DNA of 64,000 bases from Kordia algicida OT-1 (GCF_000154725.1 NZ_DS544873.1:3051397-3115396); one strand, 5' to 3'. Positions 49,347 through 59,712 are shown, counted from the stretch's first letter. Numbers and translations are program-made. The notes: generated from the sequence alone by a model not told the origin.

Positions 49347-49745
49347 TTAGTACGTCGTATTTATAGCTCCAGCAGACATTCCTTTGTGAAATGTTTCTTG
49401 TAAACGATGATTATTTTTTCTGAGTTCAAGCATTTTTCTTCTGTACTCTATAATAGATTCGTAATCTAAAACTGTACTTTTTAAGTTATCTAGTAGTTTT
49501 TCTGCTTTTTCTTTTTCCACATTGATTTCGTCAGCATTTAGGGTATGATGATTTGCAATGTGTGAGTAACTCTTAATGATTACGGTTAATTCTTCTTCTA
49601 CCAATACTTTTTCATGTTCTAAGTAATCATTTTTCTGTCTGTTATCTTTATAATTGAAAACAGAAATGAGCACCATAGATACCGTCATTGCACCAAGTGC
49701 AATTAGCAATATTTTTTGAATGGTATCTTTTGTCGCTCGACTCAT
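49347..49745 (-). CDS. Membrane-anchored coiled-coil protein, unknown
   Basis: 132 aa, one transmembrane helix (KILLIALGAMTVSMVLISVF) then predicted helices rich in Glu/Lys (VEKEKAEKLLDNLKSTVLDYESII...RRKMLELRKNNHRL). No motif that names a function. Confidence 0.6.
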   Translation of the reverse strand: MSRATKDTIQKILLIALGAMTVSMVLISVFNYKDNRQKNDYLEHEKVLVEEELTVIIKSYSHIANHHTLNADEINVEKEKAEKLLDNLKSTVLDYESIIEYRRKMLELRKNNHRLQETFHKGMSAGAINTTY

Positions 49746-49797
49746 AAAAAAGTAGTATTTTTAAATATAATTCTGTTAAAAAAATTAACGTTTCCGA

Positions 49798-50487
49798 TTG
49801 GCAAATATATTAAATAATATTCTTTCATCCTTTTTTCCTGCAATTTGCTTGGGTTGTAATGATAAATTAATGCATCAAGAACAGCACATTTGCACTAAAT
49901 GCCATCACAATTTGCCATTTACAGATTTCCACAAATACCCTAAAAATCCTGTGATAGACACTTTTTACGGACGTGTTGCTATTAAAAATGCCACAGCACT
50001 ATTCCACTACAAAAAGAATGGAATGGTACAACAACTATTACATCAATTAAAATATAAAGGACGACAAGAAGTTGGAGATATTCTTGGAAAATTGCTCGGT
50101 CAACAGTTACAAAATGAAGCTTCATACAGTAGTGTAGATTTTATTATTCCTGTTCCTTTACACAAAAAAAGATTCCGAAAACGTGGTTATAATCAAGTAA
50201 CAACTTTTGGGCTACAACTCGCCAATCATTTAAACGCTATATATCTTGAAGACATTCTTATCAAAGTAAATAATACTAAAACGCAGGCTTTTAAAAAACG
50301 AGCTGCGCGTTGGTTGACTACACAACATTCTTTTGAAATTACAGATACCGAAAAATTAGCAAACACACATATATTATTAGTAGATGATGTTATTACTACA
50401 GGAGCTACTTTGGAAGCCTGTGCCAATGCGCTCAAAAAAATACCAAATATTACCATTAGTGTGGCAACTATGTCAATAGCAAGTTAA
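49798..50487 (+). CDS. ComF family phosphoribosyltransferase-like protein
   Basis: 229 aa, TTG start. N-terminal zinc finger CLGCNDKL...CTKCHHNLP, FHYKKNGMVQQLLHQLKYKG, VPLHKKRFRKRGYNQ, and PRPP-binding loop ILLVDDVITTGATLEAC. ComF proteins take part in DNA uptake and repair. Confidence 0.9.
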   Translation: MANILNNILSSFFPAICLGCNDKLMHQEQHICTKCHHNLPFTDFHKYPKNPVIDTFYGRVAIKNATALFHYKKNGMVQQLLHQLKYKGRQEVGDILGKLLGQQLQNEASYSSVDFIIPVPLHKKRFRKRGYNQVTTFGLQLANHLNAIYLEDILIKVNNTKTQAFKKRAARWLTTQHSFEITDTEKLANTHILLVDDVITTGATLEACANALKKIPNITISVATMSIAS

Positions 50488-50547
50488 AACCTTCGCAAGT
50501 ACCAAAAATAATTAGTTAATTTGTATCGCATTATTTTACCTCAGTTA

Positions 50548-52167
50548 ATGAAACAACGTTATATATATTTTTCTTTAGTCGCTGTATTGTTTTTGTCTTT
50601 GTGCAATTGTGCAAAACGTGGAACACCAACTGGTGGGCCACCAGATAAATCACCACCAAAAATTGTAAAGGCGCAACCAGAAGAATTCAGTACAAATTTT
50701 GATAAAAAGCGAATTCGAATTTATTTTAATGAATATATTAAGGTAAAAGATATTCAGAAACAGTTGATTATTTCGCCACCAATTAAGGAAGGTGGATACA
50801 TTATTTATCCGCAAGGAAGCGCGAGTAAGTATATTGACATTCAAATTTTAGATACATTACAGAAAAACACTACGTATTCATTTAATTTTGGACAAAGTAT
50901 TGTTGATAATAATGAAGATAATCCATACGATTATTTTAAATATGTGTTTTCTACAGGTCCGTACATTGATTCGTTAGAAGTTGGCGGAACTATTAAAGAT
51001 GCACTTAAAAGAGGGCCAGAAAAGTTTGTGTCTGTCATGTTGTATGAAGTAGATTCTACGTATACAGATTCTGCCGTTTACAAGAAAGAACCAACCTATA
51101 TTACGAATACTTTAGATAGTTTGAAGGAGTTTAAACTGTCTAATTTGCGTGCAGGAACTTATAAAATGATAGCGTTGAAAGATGTTTCTAACAATTATAA
51201 ATTTAATCCTTTGATAGATAAGATTGGATATGTGGAAGAAGAAGTGACAATTCCGACAGATTCTATGTATGAGATTACGTTGTTTAAGGAAATTCCAACA
51301 TTTAAAGCAACGCGTCCAGCACAGGTTTCTAAGAATATGATTGATTTTGGATATGAAGGTAAGGTAGATAGCATGAAAATCACAATCAACTCAGAAGTAG
51401 CAGATAATTTCCGTTTTAAAACTACACGCCATCCTGAAAAAGATACATTGCGTTATTGGTTTGAGAACTTAAAACCAGAAACTGATTCGTTATTGTTTAC
51501 CGTTTCCAAAGGTTCTTACAGCAAAGATTTTACTGTAAAGTTGAAAGATAAAATTGAGAAAGATTCCATGAAACTTTCTGTTAATTATCGCGGTGTTATT
51601 CCGCCAAACGGCGATTTTAAAGTGGCTTCAAACACACCAATTGTAGCTGTAGACGATAGCTTTATTTCAATTCAGAATAAAGATTCTATTCCTGTAGAAT
51701 TTACGTCTAAATTTAATGAAAACAACAATAGTTTGGATTTGTTTTTTGAGAAAAAGGAAAGCCAACGTTACAACATTAAAATGTTACCAAAAACGATCAC
51801 CGATTTTTACGGTCAGGTGAATGATACACTTTCATACACGCTCACAACCAAAGAGAATAAAGAATATGGAAACATCCGATTGAGCTATCTTGACAAAGAA
51901 TTTCCAGTGATTATCCAAGTTGTTAATGAGAAGCTAGAAGTGATTGCTGAAGAATACGTAACTGAGCCAAAACCGTATAGTGAATTTCCGTATATCGATC
52001 CGCAGTTTGTGTATTTCCGAGTGGTGTATGACACGAATAAAAATGGCAAATGGGACACGGGAAATTATTTGAAAAAGATTCAGCCAGAAACTATCAAATA
52101 TTTTCCTGGAAAACAGGAAGTCAGAGCCAATTGGGATGTTATTGAGGATTTGGTTAATTTGAAATAG
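50548..52167 (+). CDS. Lipoprotein with Ig-like domain
   Basis: 539 aa from the ATG at 50548. Lipoprotein signal YFSLVAVLFLSLCNC with the lipobox cysteine, followed by AKRGTPTGGPPDKSPPKIVKAQPEEFSTNFDKKRIRIYFNEY, the start of a bacterial Ig-like (Big_5) domain found in many Bacteroidota lipoproteins. The rest is beta-rich. Role unknown, cell-envelope location likely. Confidence 0.82.
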   Translation: MKQRYIYFSLVAVLFLSLCNCAKRGTPTGGPPDKSPPKIVKAQPEEFSTNFDKKRIRIYFNEYIKVKDIQKQLIISPPIKEGGYIIYPQGSASKYIDIQILDTLQKNTTYSFNFGQSIVDNNEDNPYDYFKYVFSTGPYIDSLEVGGTIKDALKRGPEKFVSVMLYEVDSTYTDSAVYKKEPTYITNTLDSLKEFKLSNLRAGTYKMIALKDVSNNYKFNPLIDKIGYVEEEVTIPTDSMYEITLFKEIPTFKATRPAQVSKNMIDFGYEGKVDSMKITINSEVADNFRFKTTRHPEKDTLRYWFENLKPETDSLLFTVSKGSYSKDFTVKLKDKIEKDSMKLSVNYRGVIPPNGDFKVASNTPIVAVDDSFISIQNKDSIPVEFTSKFNENNNSLDLFFEKKESQRYNIKMLPKTITDFYGQVNDTLSYTLTTKENKEYGNIRLSYLDKEFPVIIQVVNEKLEVIAEEYVTEPKPYSEFPYIDPQFVYFRVVYDTNKNGKWDTGNYLKKIQPETIKYFPGKQEVRANWDVIEDLVNLK

Positions 52168-52566
52168 TTTTTTTTATTAGATGTTAGACCGCTCCGCTGT
52201 TAGATGTTAGATCGCTTCACTTCGACAAGCTCAGTGTTAACGCTTTTAGATTCGCTTTGCTGAATTAAAGGACTCAAGGTTTCTTTCTTACACTTTTTAG
52301 TCGATTTGGTATGTTGGTAAAGGTTTGAAAATTTACAACATTGTGAAACGTCTTCATTGCGAGAGTTTTGAAAAACTTGTATCAATCTTCTACTTCAAAT
52401 ACTAAGATCATTTTTTAACATACAGATTACTTTACTATCGCTCGTAAAGACCTATCAATGTACAATTTTAAAGGAGTTATTTTTTGAAATGAAAAGTATT
52501 AAACACAATTCAAACTGTTTTATGAAACTTCATTAGCAAATTATCACATTTTCAAATTGAAAAAAT
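52168..52566. repeat. Intergenic stretch with short repeats
   Basis: Two copies of GTTAGATGTTAGA and a CTTCGACAAGCTCAGTG REP-type element (about 52217-52235). No gene. Confidence 0.5.
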
Positions 52567-53646
52567 CTAATTAAAGCCAATTTTTCGGTTGCTTGTTTGT
52601 CTAAAATTTTTGTTTTGATAGTTAAAAATATCCGCCAATGTCATAGCTGTGGTGATTTCTTCGTGATTTAAATCGCTTAAAAGTTTATTCGCTTTTTCTT
52701 TAGCCAATGCTTTGAATTCGTAATATGCAATCATGCGTCCTTTTCGCAATAAAGCCGTATCAATTTTGTTGATGCTTGTGTTGAACGTACAGATGATTTT
52801 GATGTTTAAATAATCACTAAACAATCCATCTGTTAGTTGTAAAATAGTAGAAACGACCGAACTTTCATTTTTCTGTTCTCGGCTCGTCAATACCTTTTCT
52901 GCGTCTTCTATAATAAGGATTGAATTTTGATGCTTTAGTAAGAACGAAATAAAATCAGGATGCAGTAATTCGTTTACAAATTCGTTCTGAATAAATATAA
53001 AGTTCTTTTTCGGATATTTGGTAATCAAACTTTTAATGTACGATGTTTTTCCTGTTCCGGGAATTCCATGTAGTAAAATAAGTCCCGCCTTTTCTACAGA
53101 TAAGGAAGCTTCTATCGTATCATTTACAACGACAAAATCGTCGTTATACATGGTTTGTATGTCACATTCAAAATCGTCAGTTCGTACATCTTCCGTAAAG
53201 AAACTATGATTATTTCTTGATAATACTTTAAACACGGGCGTTCTGTCCAATCCAAAAGTAGTTCGCAAGGTATGATTGGTATCAATTACCCACTTTTCAA
53301 GAGTCGCATCTGAATTGTCATAATAAAATTCGACATTGAGTTCATCATGCTCTAATGTCAGCCAAATGAGTAATTTTTTCTTGTTGTTTTTTAGGAAGTA
53401 TTGAAATGGAAAATCTTTAGAAAAATCAGCATTTTTAGCATCTTCCGTATTCCAGTTTTTAAAAATAACTTCTAGTTCTTGAGACTTGAAATCAATGGTT
53501 TCTATGACAGCTTCCATGTTTTCTTTCGTTTCTTCAAGTGGCGTTTTCAGGCTTAGAATTGAAGCTATTTTGTCAAAACAAATAATGTAATAGGAGTTTT
53601 TATCAAAATCGCCGTAGGAGTCAAATGAATCGATTAATTCTGCCAT
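52567..53646 (-). CDS. AAA family ATPase
   Basis: 359 aa. The N-terminal about 180 residues are unique (NSYYIICFDKIASILSLKTPLEETK...). The AAA module has Walker A GIPGTGKTSYIKSL, Walker B ILIIEDAEKVL and an arginine-finger-type LLRKGRMIAYYEF. Single AAA module of BCS1/proteasome-like style; partner unknown. Confidence 0.82.
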   Translation of the reverse strand: MAELIDSFDSYGDFDKNSYYIICFDKIASILSLKTPLEETKENMEAVIETIDFKSQELEVIFKNWNTEDAKNADFSKDFPFQYFLKNNKKKLLIWLTLEHDELNVEFYYDNSDATLEKWVIDTNHTLRTTFGLDRTPVFKVLSRNNHSFFTEDVRTDDFECDIQTMYNDDFVVVNDTIEASLSVEKAGLILLHGIPGTGKTSYIKSLITKYPKKNFIFIQNEFVNELLHPDFISFLLKHQNSILIIEDAEKVLTSREQKNESSVVSTILQLTDGLFSDYLNIKIICTFNTSINKIDTALLRKGRMIAYYEFKALAKEKANKLLSDLNHEEITTAMTLADIFNYQNKNFRQTSNRKIGFN

Positions 53647-53745
53647 GATATCTTTTAAATTAAATTTTAGTGAATGTCTTCATCCTAACTTTTCTATGTT
53701 AAAAGAAAGTCAAAATTAAGGTGAATTTTGATCGCTATAAAAGTA

Positions 53746-54531
53746 TTAAGAATTTAGGCTAAAAACATCTTTATCATCCAAAAACTTCAATTTATTTCGA
53801 TAGGTTGCAATGTGCGTTTTGGTTAAAGTTACAATTTCGGTTTCTTCTTTACTTGGCGTGATGTTGGTCAATTTTTCTCCCAAAACATCATAAGCTGCTG
53901 AATGTCCGCAGTATTCATGCGAATTTGCATCAAGTCCCACTCTATTTACACCAATACAATAACTCATATTTTCAATAGCGCGCGCTTTTAATAACGCATC
54001 CCAAGCGTTTACACGTGGTTTTGGCCAATTGGCAACGTAAATCAACACATCATAATTTTCTACATTTCGTGCCCAAACGGGAAAACGCAAATCGTAGCAA
54101 ATCAGCGGACAAATTTTCCAACCTTTGTAATGGATAATATTTTTTTCTGTTCCAGCTTTGTAAACTTTATGTTCGCCAGCAAGTGTAAATGTATGTTTCT
54201 TATCGTAGGTTTCAATTTCGCCAGAAGGCAATACAAATACAGAGCGATTGTAATAGTTTCCATTTTCGGAAATTACCAAACTTCCTGTAATGGCAGTGTT
54301 TTTAGCTTTTGCTAATTTTTTAATCCAAGAGATGGTTTCTCCTTCCATGGTTTCTGCTACATTTTCAGGATTCATGGTAAAACCAGATGTAAACATTTCG
54401 GGCAACACCATCATATCAACCATTTCTGTGATCGCATTTATTTTTTCTGCTAATTGAATTCTGTTTTGCAAAGGATCTTCCCAAATTAAATTGGTTTGAA
54501 TGAGTGCTATTTTGAGTTCTTGGTTTTGCAT
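53746..54531 (-). CDS. Nitrilase-family amidase, omega-amidase (YafV) type
   Basis: 261 aa from the ATG at 54531 (MQNQELKIALIQTNLIWEDP). Catalytic Glu in VLPEMFTSGFT, Lys in YDKKHTFTLAGE, Cys in PLICYDLRFPVWARN. These enzymes hydrolyse alpha-ketoglutaramate or alpha-ketosuccinamate in methionine salvage/transamination; a methionine-type aminotransferase (60612) is in the same window. Upstream octamer repeats keep the frame open to an earlier ATG at 54606. Confidence 0.88.
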   Translation of the reverse strand: MQNQELKIALIQTNLIWEDPLQNRIQLAEKINAITEMVDMMVLPEMFTSGFTMNPENVAETMEGETISWIKKLAKAKNTAITGSLVISENGNYYNRSVFVLPSGEIETYDKKHTFTLAGEHKVYKAGTEKNIIHYKGWKICPLICYDLRFPVWARNVENYDVLIYVANWPKPRVNAWDALLKARAIENMSYCIGVNRVGLDANSHEYCGHSAAYDVLGEKLTNITPSKEETEIVTLTKTHIATYRNKLKFLDDKDVFSLNS

Positions 54532-54532
54532 G

Positions 54533-54584
54533 TATGTTGGTATGTTGGTATGTTGGTATGTTGGTATGTTGGTATGTTGGTATG
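54533..54584. repeat. Octanucleotide tandem repeat (TATGTTGG)6
   Basis: Six perfect copies of TATGTTGG plus a half copy, directly at the 5' end of the nitrilase gene. On the coding strand it is read as repeating Y-Q-H-T-N-I-P-T. A change in copy number would switch an upstream-initiated frame in or out of register. Confidence 0.9.
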
Positions 54585-54733
54585 AAATTACGAAAAATAT
54601 ACACATTGGGTTATATATGAAAAACTACTTTTATTATTTTATTGATAGTTTATAAACCCTCAATTGCATTTCTTTTAAGAATCATCTTTTTTGCTTCTCT
54701 TTAAAAAATTATTAATCATAAAAATAAAACATT

Positions 54734-54931
54734 ATGAAGAAAAAAAATGTAAACTCATTGAAACTTAACAAAAAATCAATCTCTAATTTTGAATCAAATT
54801 TAATTGGTGGACACGGCTGGACAGCTGGAGAAGATTGCTACAAAGGTTCTCAACCACCTTGGAGCGATTGCGGACCTTGTTACTCTATAGGAATTTGTTC
54901 CTCTGGAGACACACCTCAAAATCCGTGGTAA
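54734..54931 (+). CDS. Double-glycine leader peptide, RiPP or bacteriocin precursor candidate
   Basis: 65 aa. Leader KNVNSLKLNKKSISNFESNLIGG with a G-G cleavage motif, followed by a core HGWTAGEDCYKGSQPPWSDC with four Cys in total (C36-like to C57). This fits the Bacteroidota natural-product precursor type with LKL...I...L...GG leader. No modification genes adjoin it. A terminator follows. Confidence 0.75.
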   Translation: MKKKNVNSLKLNKKSISNFESNLIGGHGWTAGEDCYKGSQPPWSDCGPCYSIGICSSGDTPQNPW

Positions 54932-54941
54932 GATTTACTTG

Positions 54942-54967
54942 AAAGCGAATTTCGATTCGCTTTTTTT
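54942..54967 (+). terminator. Intrinsic terminator
   Basis: AAAGCGAAT / ATTCGCTTT stem with T tail, after the leader-peptide gene and facing the LytTR gene. Confidence 0.88.
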
Positions 54968-54973
54968 ATACTT

Positions 54974-55672
54974 TTAAGTTATATCCAACACTTCAAAAAG
55001 CTTTGCTTTAAAAGTCCTACCTATAGGAATGCGCTTGTCGTGAATATAGACTTCATTTCCTGTAATTTTATCAACGTGATCTTTGTTAATGACAAACGAT
55101 TTGTGAATTTGAATGAATTGCTGTTCAGGAAGTTTTTCTTTCCAAGTTCGCAATGCGCCAATAAAAGATAACTTTTGTTGTTTGCTGACTAAGGTAAGAT
55201 AGTTTCGTTCAGATTCGACATAAAAAATATCCTGAAATTGAATTTTATAAAAGGTTTTGTCAACGTTTAAGAATAGTGTTTCTGGACTTAACTTTTCAAT
55301 AGGCTTCTCAACAGTTTTTGTTTGTAAACGCTGCGTTTTTTGGATGGCTTTTAGGAAACGTTCCAAAGAAAAAGGTTTTACCAAATAATCAATAATGGTT
55401 TCAAACTCAAAACTTTCAACCGCGTAATCAGGATATGCCGTTGTCATAATAATCGTTGGCGGATTTTTGAGCGTTCGCAGGAAACTCAAACCAGAAATAT
55501 CTGGCAGATTGATGTCTAGAAAAATTAAATCAATTTTTTCAGAATTTAAGATATCATACGCTTTCAACGCAGCATTAAACGTTCCGCGAAGTTCTAGATA
55601 CGACACTTTTTCAATGTAACTTTTCAGAATACGTTGCGCAGGAATTTCATCTTCTATAATGATACAGTTCAT
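54974..55672 (-). CDS. LytTR-family response regulator
   Basis: 232 aa. Receiver domain with IIEDE, phospho-acceptor D in LIFLDINLPDISG, T in MTTAYPDYA, K in LVKPFSLERF. C-terminal LytTR DNA-binding domain (FYVESERNYLTLVSKQQ, FIQIHKSFVINKDHV). Overlaps its kinase by 4 nt. Confidence 0.93.
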   Translation of the reverse strand: MNCIIIEDEIPAQRILKSYIEKVSYLELRGTFNAALKAYDILNSEKIDLIFLDINLPDISGLSFLRTLKNPPTIIMTTAYPDYAVESFEFETIIDYLVKPFSLERFLKAIQKTQRLQTKTVEKPIEKLSPETLFLNVDKTFYKIQFQDIFYVESERNYLTLVSKQQKLSFIGALRTWKEKLPEQQFIQIHKSFVINKDHVDKITGNEVYIHDKRIPIGRTFKAKLFEVLDIT

Positions 55673-56637
55673 GACAAATTTAATTTTAAAGTGACTATAT
55701 ATAGCTTTCCGTGATTAAAAGTCAGTTCGTATTTATTTTTATAAATCAACTCCAATCGCTTTTTTAAATTTTGCAAGCCAATTTGTTGGTTTTTTCTAGA
55801 TTTTGCTTCATCACATTCATTCGCGCAAATACAAGTTAAAACACCATTAGAGACTACAATATGGATATCAATAGTTGTATTCATCACGCTATGCTTAAAA
55901 GCATTTTCTATCAAGGTAATTAGTAGTAACGGTGCAATTTTGTAGTTATGATCTAGAATGTCTTTTTTATATGAAATTGTTTTGATGCCTTCCGTACGAA
56001 TTTCTTGAAATTTGATATAATTGTCTATAAATTCTAATTCTTTTTCCAGCGAAACAAAGGTTGCATTGCTTTCATACAATACGTGTTTTAGGTTGTTGGA
56101 CAACATCAAAATTAACTCTGGAACTTGTGCGGGTTTCTCTAAAGAATACGAATAAATAGTGTTTAAATTGTTGAATAACACATGCGGATTGATCTGCGAT
56201 TTTAAGAATTTCAACTCCATTTCCGTATGTTTCTGCTTGATTGCTTCAACTTCGTCCTTCTTTTCTAAATAGCGAAACAACATCCAAATAAAGGAGAAAA
56301 AAATGATTGGCACAATGGTTTGCCACACGTAATCGGACAAGCATTTTGCTACACTACAACCACATTGCGCAAAGACATTACAGTACAATTGTGTTGCTAA
56401 AAAACTAATCACTGCGATGATAAGAATGTACAACGTATACCATTTTTTCTTTTCAAAATATGGCAACATTACAAAGTCGTTTGCATACACAATGACGACT
56501 AAAATAGACAGGTATTGTAGAAACGGATTTTCTGCCCAATAATAATCTGAAAAGTAAAATAATGAGACAAAAATGAACAAACTCCAAAATAAAATATGGA
56601 TCAGGATTTTAGAAATTTTATAATTAAAAAAGTTCAT
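55669..56637 (-). CDS. LytS-like sensor histidine kinase
   Basis: 322 aa from the ATG at 56637. Several transmembrane segments (ILIHILFWSLFIFVSLFYF, YLSILVVIVYANDFVML, YTLYILIIAVISFLATQ, IVPIIFFSFIWMLF), then the His_kinase motif KSQINPHVLFNNLNTIYSYS with the phospho-histidine and an N-box LITLIENAFKHSV. Works with the LytTR regulator downstream. Confidence 0.92.
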   Translation of the reverse strand: MNFFNYKISKILIHILFWSLFIFVSLFYFSDYYWAENPFLQYLSILVVIVYANDFVMLPYFEKKKWYTLYILIIAVISFLATQLYCNVFAQCGCSVAKCLSDYVWQTIVPIIFFSFIWMLFRYLEKKDEVEAIKQKHTEMELKFLKSQINPHVLFNNLNTIYSYSLEKPAQVPELILMLSNNLKHVLYESNATFVSLEKELEFIDNYIKFQEIRTEGIKTISYKKDILDHNYKIAPLLLITLIENAFKHSVMNTTIDIHIVVSNGVLTCICANECDEAKSRKNQQIGLQNLKKRLELIYKNKYELTFNHGKLYIVTLKLNLS

Positions 56638-56861
56638 TTCGGCATTTTTACAAGCGTTTAAAGTACTAAGAAACCCAGAATTGGTCAAATATAAGCGGAT
56701 AAAATACAGGCTTTGTTATACAAACTTCCATTTATTGTATAAGAACTACATTTTTTTAAAATTTACCGTTTGTAGAGGTATTTACGCTGATTGTAAACTT
56801 ATTTAGCATGTCTTTTTTGTTTGATTGAGTTTTGAAATATCAATTTAAAATCAACCAAAAA

Positions 56862-57749
56862 ATGAACAAACTATTTATTTTCACGCTTATCATTTTGAGT
56901 GTGCAACTTGTACTTTCTCAAGAACCAAATCAAGTGACAAAAGATGCACGAGGTCGCGATATGATGTTGGGCAAAATCACCAAAGAAGGTTTTACTGAAA
57001 ATTCTTTTAATTCATGGTTTTCAACGAATTACGAAGCATATCAACCTGATGCAATCATCACAAAGAAACTTCAGCGGAAGCTTAAAAAATATAACATTAC
57101 TATTTTTATGGGCACTTGGTGTGGTGACAGCAAACGGGAAGTTCCAAGGTTTTACAAAGTGTTGGAAGCAGCTAGTTTCCCTGAAAGCAAATTACAAGTC
57201 ATCGGATTGAACAATGCGCGATCAGCATACAAACAAGGTCCAAATGGCGAAGAAAAAGGATTGAATATTCATCGTGTTCCAACTTTTATTGTGTATAATA
57301 AAAAAGGAAAAGAAATTGGTCGTATTGTAGAACATCCTGTAGAAAGTTTGGAAGCCGATTTGCTAAAGATTGTTAGACGAAAATCATACGAACACAATTA
57401 TTTAGTTGTCACAAAACTAAACGATCTGTTTGAGAAAAAAGGCACTGAATATGTTGCAAATAATACTGAAAAAGTAGTTTCAAAATTGCAGAAACATTCT
57501 GAGAGTTTAAAAGAACTAAATACGTATGGTTACGTGTTGCTTCGCGCAAAAGCGTATCAAAAAGCAATTGCAGTTTTTACGATAAACACACAATTATTCC
57601 CAGAAAGTAAAAATGGCTATGATAGTTTGGCAGAAGCCTATTTTACAGTAGAAGATTATAAGAATGCCCAAAAATATTACGCAAAAGTATTGGAATTAGA
57701 CGCCAACGACACAAACGCTAAAACCATGCTTGCAAAAATGAAAAAGTGA
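56862..57749 (+). CDS. Secreted thioredoxin-fold protein with TPR
   Basis: 295 aa from the ATG at 56862. Signal peptide (KLFIFTLIILSVQLVLSQ). Thioredoxin-like domain with FMGTWCGDSKREVPRF; the usual second active-site Cys is replaced by Ser, so it is not a standard oxidoreductase. The C-terminal TPR pair (AYQKAIAVFTINTQLFPESKNGYDSLAEAYFTVEDYKNAQ). Confidence 0.82.
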   Translation: MNKLFIFTLIILSVQLVLSQEPNQVTKDARGRDMMLGKITKEGFTENSFNSWFSTNYEAYQPDAIITKKLQRKLKKYNITIFMGTWCGDSKREVPRFYKVLEAASFPESKLQVIGLNNARSAYKQGPNGEEKGLNIHRVPTFIVYNKKGKEIGRIVEHPVESLEADLLKIVRRKSYEHNYLVVTKLNDLFEKKGTEYVANNTEKVVSKLQKHSESLKELNTYGYVLLRAKAYQKAIAVFTINTQLFPESKNGYDSLAEAYFTVEDYKNAQKYYAKVLELDANDTNAKTMLAKMKK

Positions 57750-58017
57750 TTACCTAAACGTAAAGTTTGTTTAGAAAAGCAGCGCGTCTCCTTATGAGAT
57801 TGTCGTTGCTTTTCGCTTTTTGGGCAACTATGTTTTGTCAGGAATTTGTCATACATTTAAAGTCTTAAAAAAGAATATAAAGCGATACTCTTGTATGAAT
57901 TATTAGTAATTTTAAAGTGTTGAGTGTTTCTTTTTATAAAATTTGATTGAAAATCACCTGCCATAGTTTTTCAAACACTTTTATCATTGTTGATTAAGCC
58001 AGACGTCAAATCCATTT

Positions 58018-59712
58018 ATGAAATTTTTGTTCCCTAAGTTTTTAGTATGTTTAGTAGTATGTATAAGCGCATCTTTTGCAACGGCTCAAGAAATGCCTAA
58101 AGATGCTTCTAATGAAGAAATTTTTGACTTTATCATTCAACACAAATATTCCAATCCAGAACTTTCAAAGAAATACGCTCGTATTTTAGTTGCCAAAAGT
58201 AAAAAAGAACAAGACAGTATTTACCTTTTTAATGCGTATGCTCAATGTTGTAAAATTTCTAATATTGAGGGAAATTATGAATTGGCAATCCAACATTGTG
58301 ATTCTGCCATTACCACAGCAAAAGCATTAAATAATAAGCGGTTTTTGGTAGAAGTCTACCTTACCAAAGGCAACGCAATTGTTTTTCTTGGAGATAATAA
58401 AAAAGCTCTTGAAAATTACCTTTATGCGTTAGATATAACAAAAGAACTGAATGCTATTGACTTTGAAATTGTGACCAATGCCAATATTGCCAAAATTAAA
58501 AGGCGTATGGGTTTTTATGAAGAAGCGCTTTCCATTTATAAAAAAAATACCTTACTCGCTGAGCAAAATGACTTTGAGAATAAAATGATTCTCATCAATT
58601 CTTATATGGGCGTTGGCGGTACTTTTTTACGCTTACAACAACCAGATTCCACACTTATATACTCAGAAAAAGGATTGCAAAAAAGCTTGGCAATTAACGA
58701 TTTGGAAGGTGTCAGTTATTTTTATATTGATATTGGAATTGCGCATTTTATCAAAGGAAATTTTAAAACTGCAATTGAATATTTACAGAAAGCGGAAAAA
58801 ATTACCAAAGGACTCAACAATCAAAATCGATTGACGGAAATATATTATTATATCGGGAAATCTTATTTTGAATTGGAAAAGTATGAAGAAACGATTTCTT
58901 TTCTCAAAAAGGTAGAAACAATTGTAGAGGAAAACAATGAGAAAAAAGATATCGTTTACAATCCGCCAGAATTGTTGGGAACGTATTTAACGCTTTCCAA
59001 AGTTTATGAACTTACCGATAAACGCGACTTATTTTTGGAGTATACTTCAAAGTACTTACAATTGAGAGACTCCAACGAGAATCAAGATATTAAAGTGATA
59101 AAAGAATTGTATGAAACGGTAAAAAAAGAAAATAATTCACTTTCTTCACGAGCTTCCACATTACAAAACCGACTTGTGTACGTACTCTTGTTTAGCATTT
59201 TTGTAGTTGGATTGTGCGCGTATTTCTTCTATAAATTTTTAAAAGCCAAAAAGCAGAATAAAATTATCTTTGACAAATTGGTCTCTAAAGTAAATACACA
59301 AAAAGTAGAAAAACCAAAACCTGAATTTAACATTGAAGACAAAAAAGTAGCCGCTATTTTAGAGCGTTTGGACAAACTAGAAGAATCTTTATTTTTTCTT
59401 AATAGCAATTGTACTTTGCAAACGTTGGCTAAAAAAGTAAAGACCAACACCAACTATTTATCGAAAATCATTAATAAATATAAACAAAAAAAGTTTTACG
59501 AATATTTGAACGATCTGCGTATTCAATATGTATTAAAACGATTGAATGAAGATCCTAAGTTTCGCAAATATTCTATTAAGCATATTGCAGAAGAAATAGG
59601 ATATAAAAGCACCAATTCATTTACAAAATACTTTAAAGCGTCTACCAAACTTTATCCTTCGTATTACATTAAAAATCTTGAAAGTACAGATGAAAATAAT
59701 ACATCAAATTAG
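58018..59712 (+). CDS. TPR and AraC-HTH transmembrane regulator
   Basis: 564 aa. Signal sequence, about seven TPR repeats (NYELAIQHCDSAITTAKAL, NKKALENYLYALDITKEL, ...), a transmembrane helix (LVYVLLFSIFVVGLCAYFFY) at about 385, then a cytoplasmic AraC-type HTH (CTLQTLAKKVKTNTNYLSKIINKYKQKKFYEYLNDLRIQYVL). This is the common Bacteroidota type. Its HTH is close to the stand-alone AraC protein at 26755. Located before a set of double-glycine peptides. Confidence 0.9.
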   Translation: MKFLFPKFLVCLVVCISASFATAQEMPKDASNEEIFDFIIQHKYSNPELSKKYARILVAKSKKEQDSIYLFNAYAQCCKISNIEGNYELAIQHCDSAITTAKALNNKRFLVEVYLTKGNAIVFLGDNKKALENYLYALDITKELNAIDFEIVTNANIAKIKRRMGFYEEALSIYKKNTLLAEQNDFENKMILINSYMGVGGTFLRLQQPDSTLIYSEKGLQKSLAINDLEGVSYFYIDIGIAHFIKGNFKTAIEYLQKAEKITKGLNNQNRLTEIYYYIGKSYFELEKYEETISFLKKVETIVEENNEKKDIVYNPPELLGTYLTLSKVYELTDKRDLFLEYTSKYLQLRDSNENQDIKVIKELYETVKKENNSLSSRASTLQNRLVYVLLFSIFVVGLCAYFFYKFLKAKKQNKIIFDKLVSKVNTQKVEKPKPEFNIEDKKVAAILERLDKLEESLFFLNSNCTLQTLAKKVKTNTNYLSKIINKYKQKKFYEYLNDLRIQYVLKRLNEDPKFRKYSIKHIAEEIGYKSTNSFTKYFKASTKLYPSYYIKNLESTDENNTSN

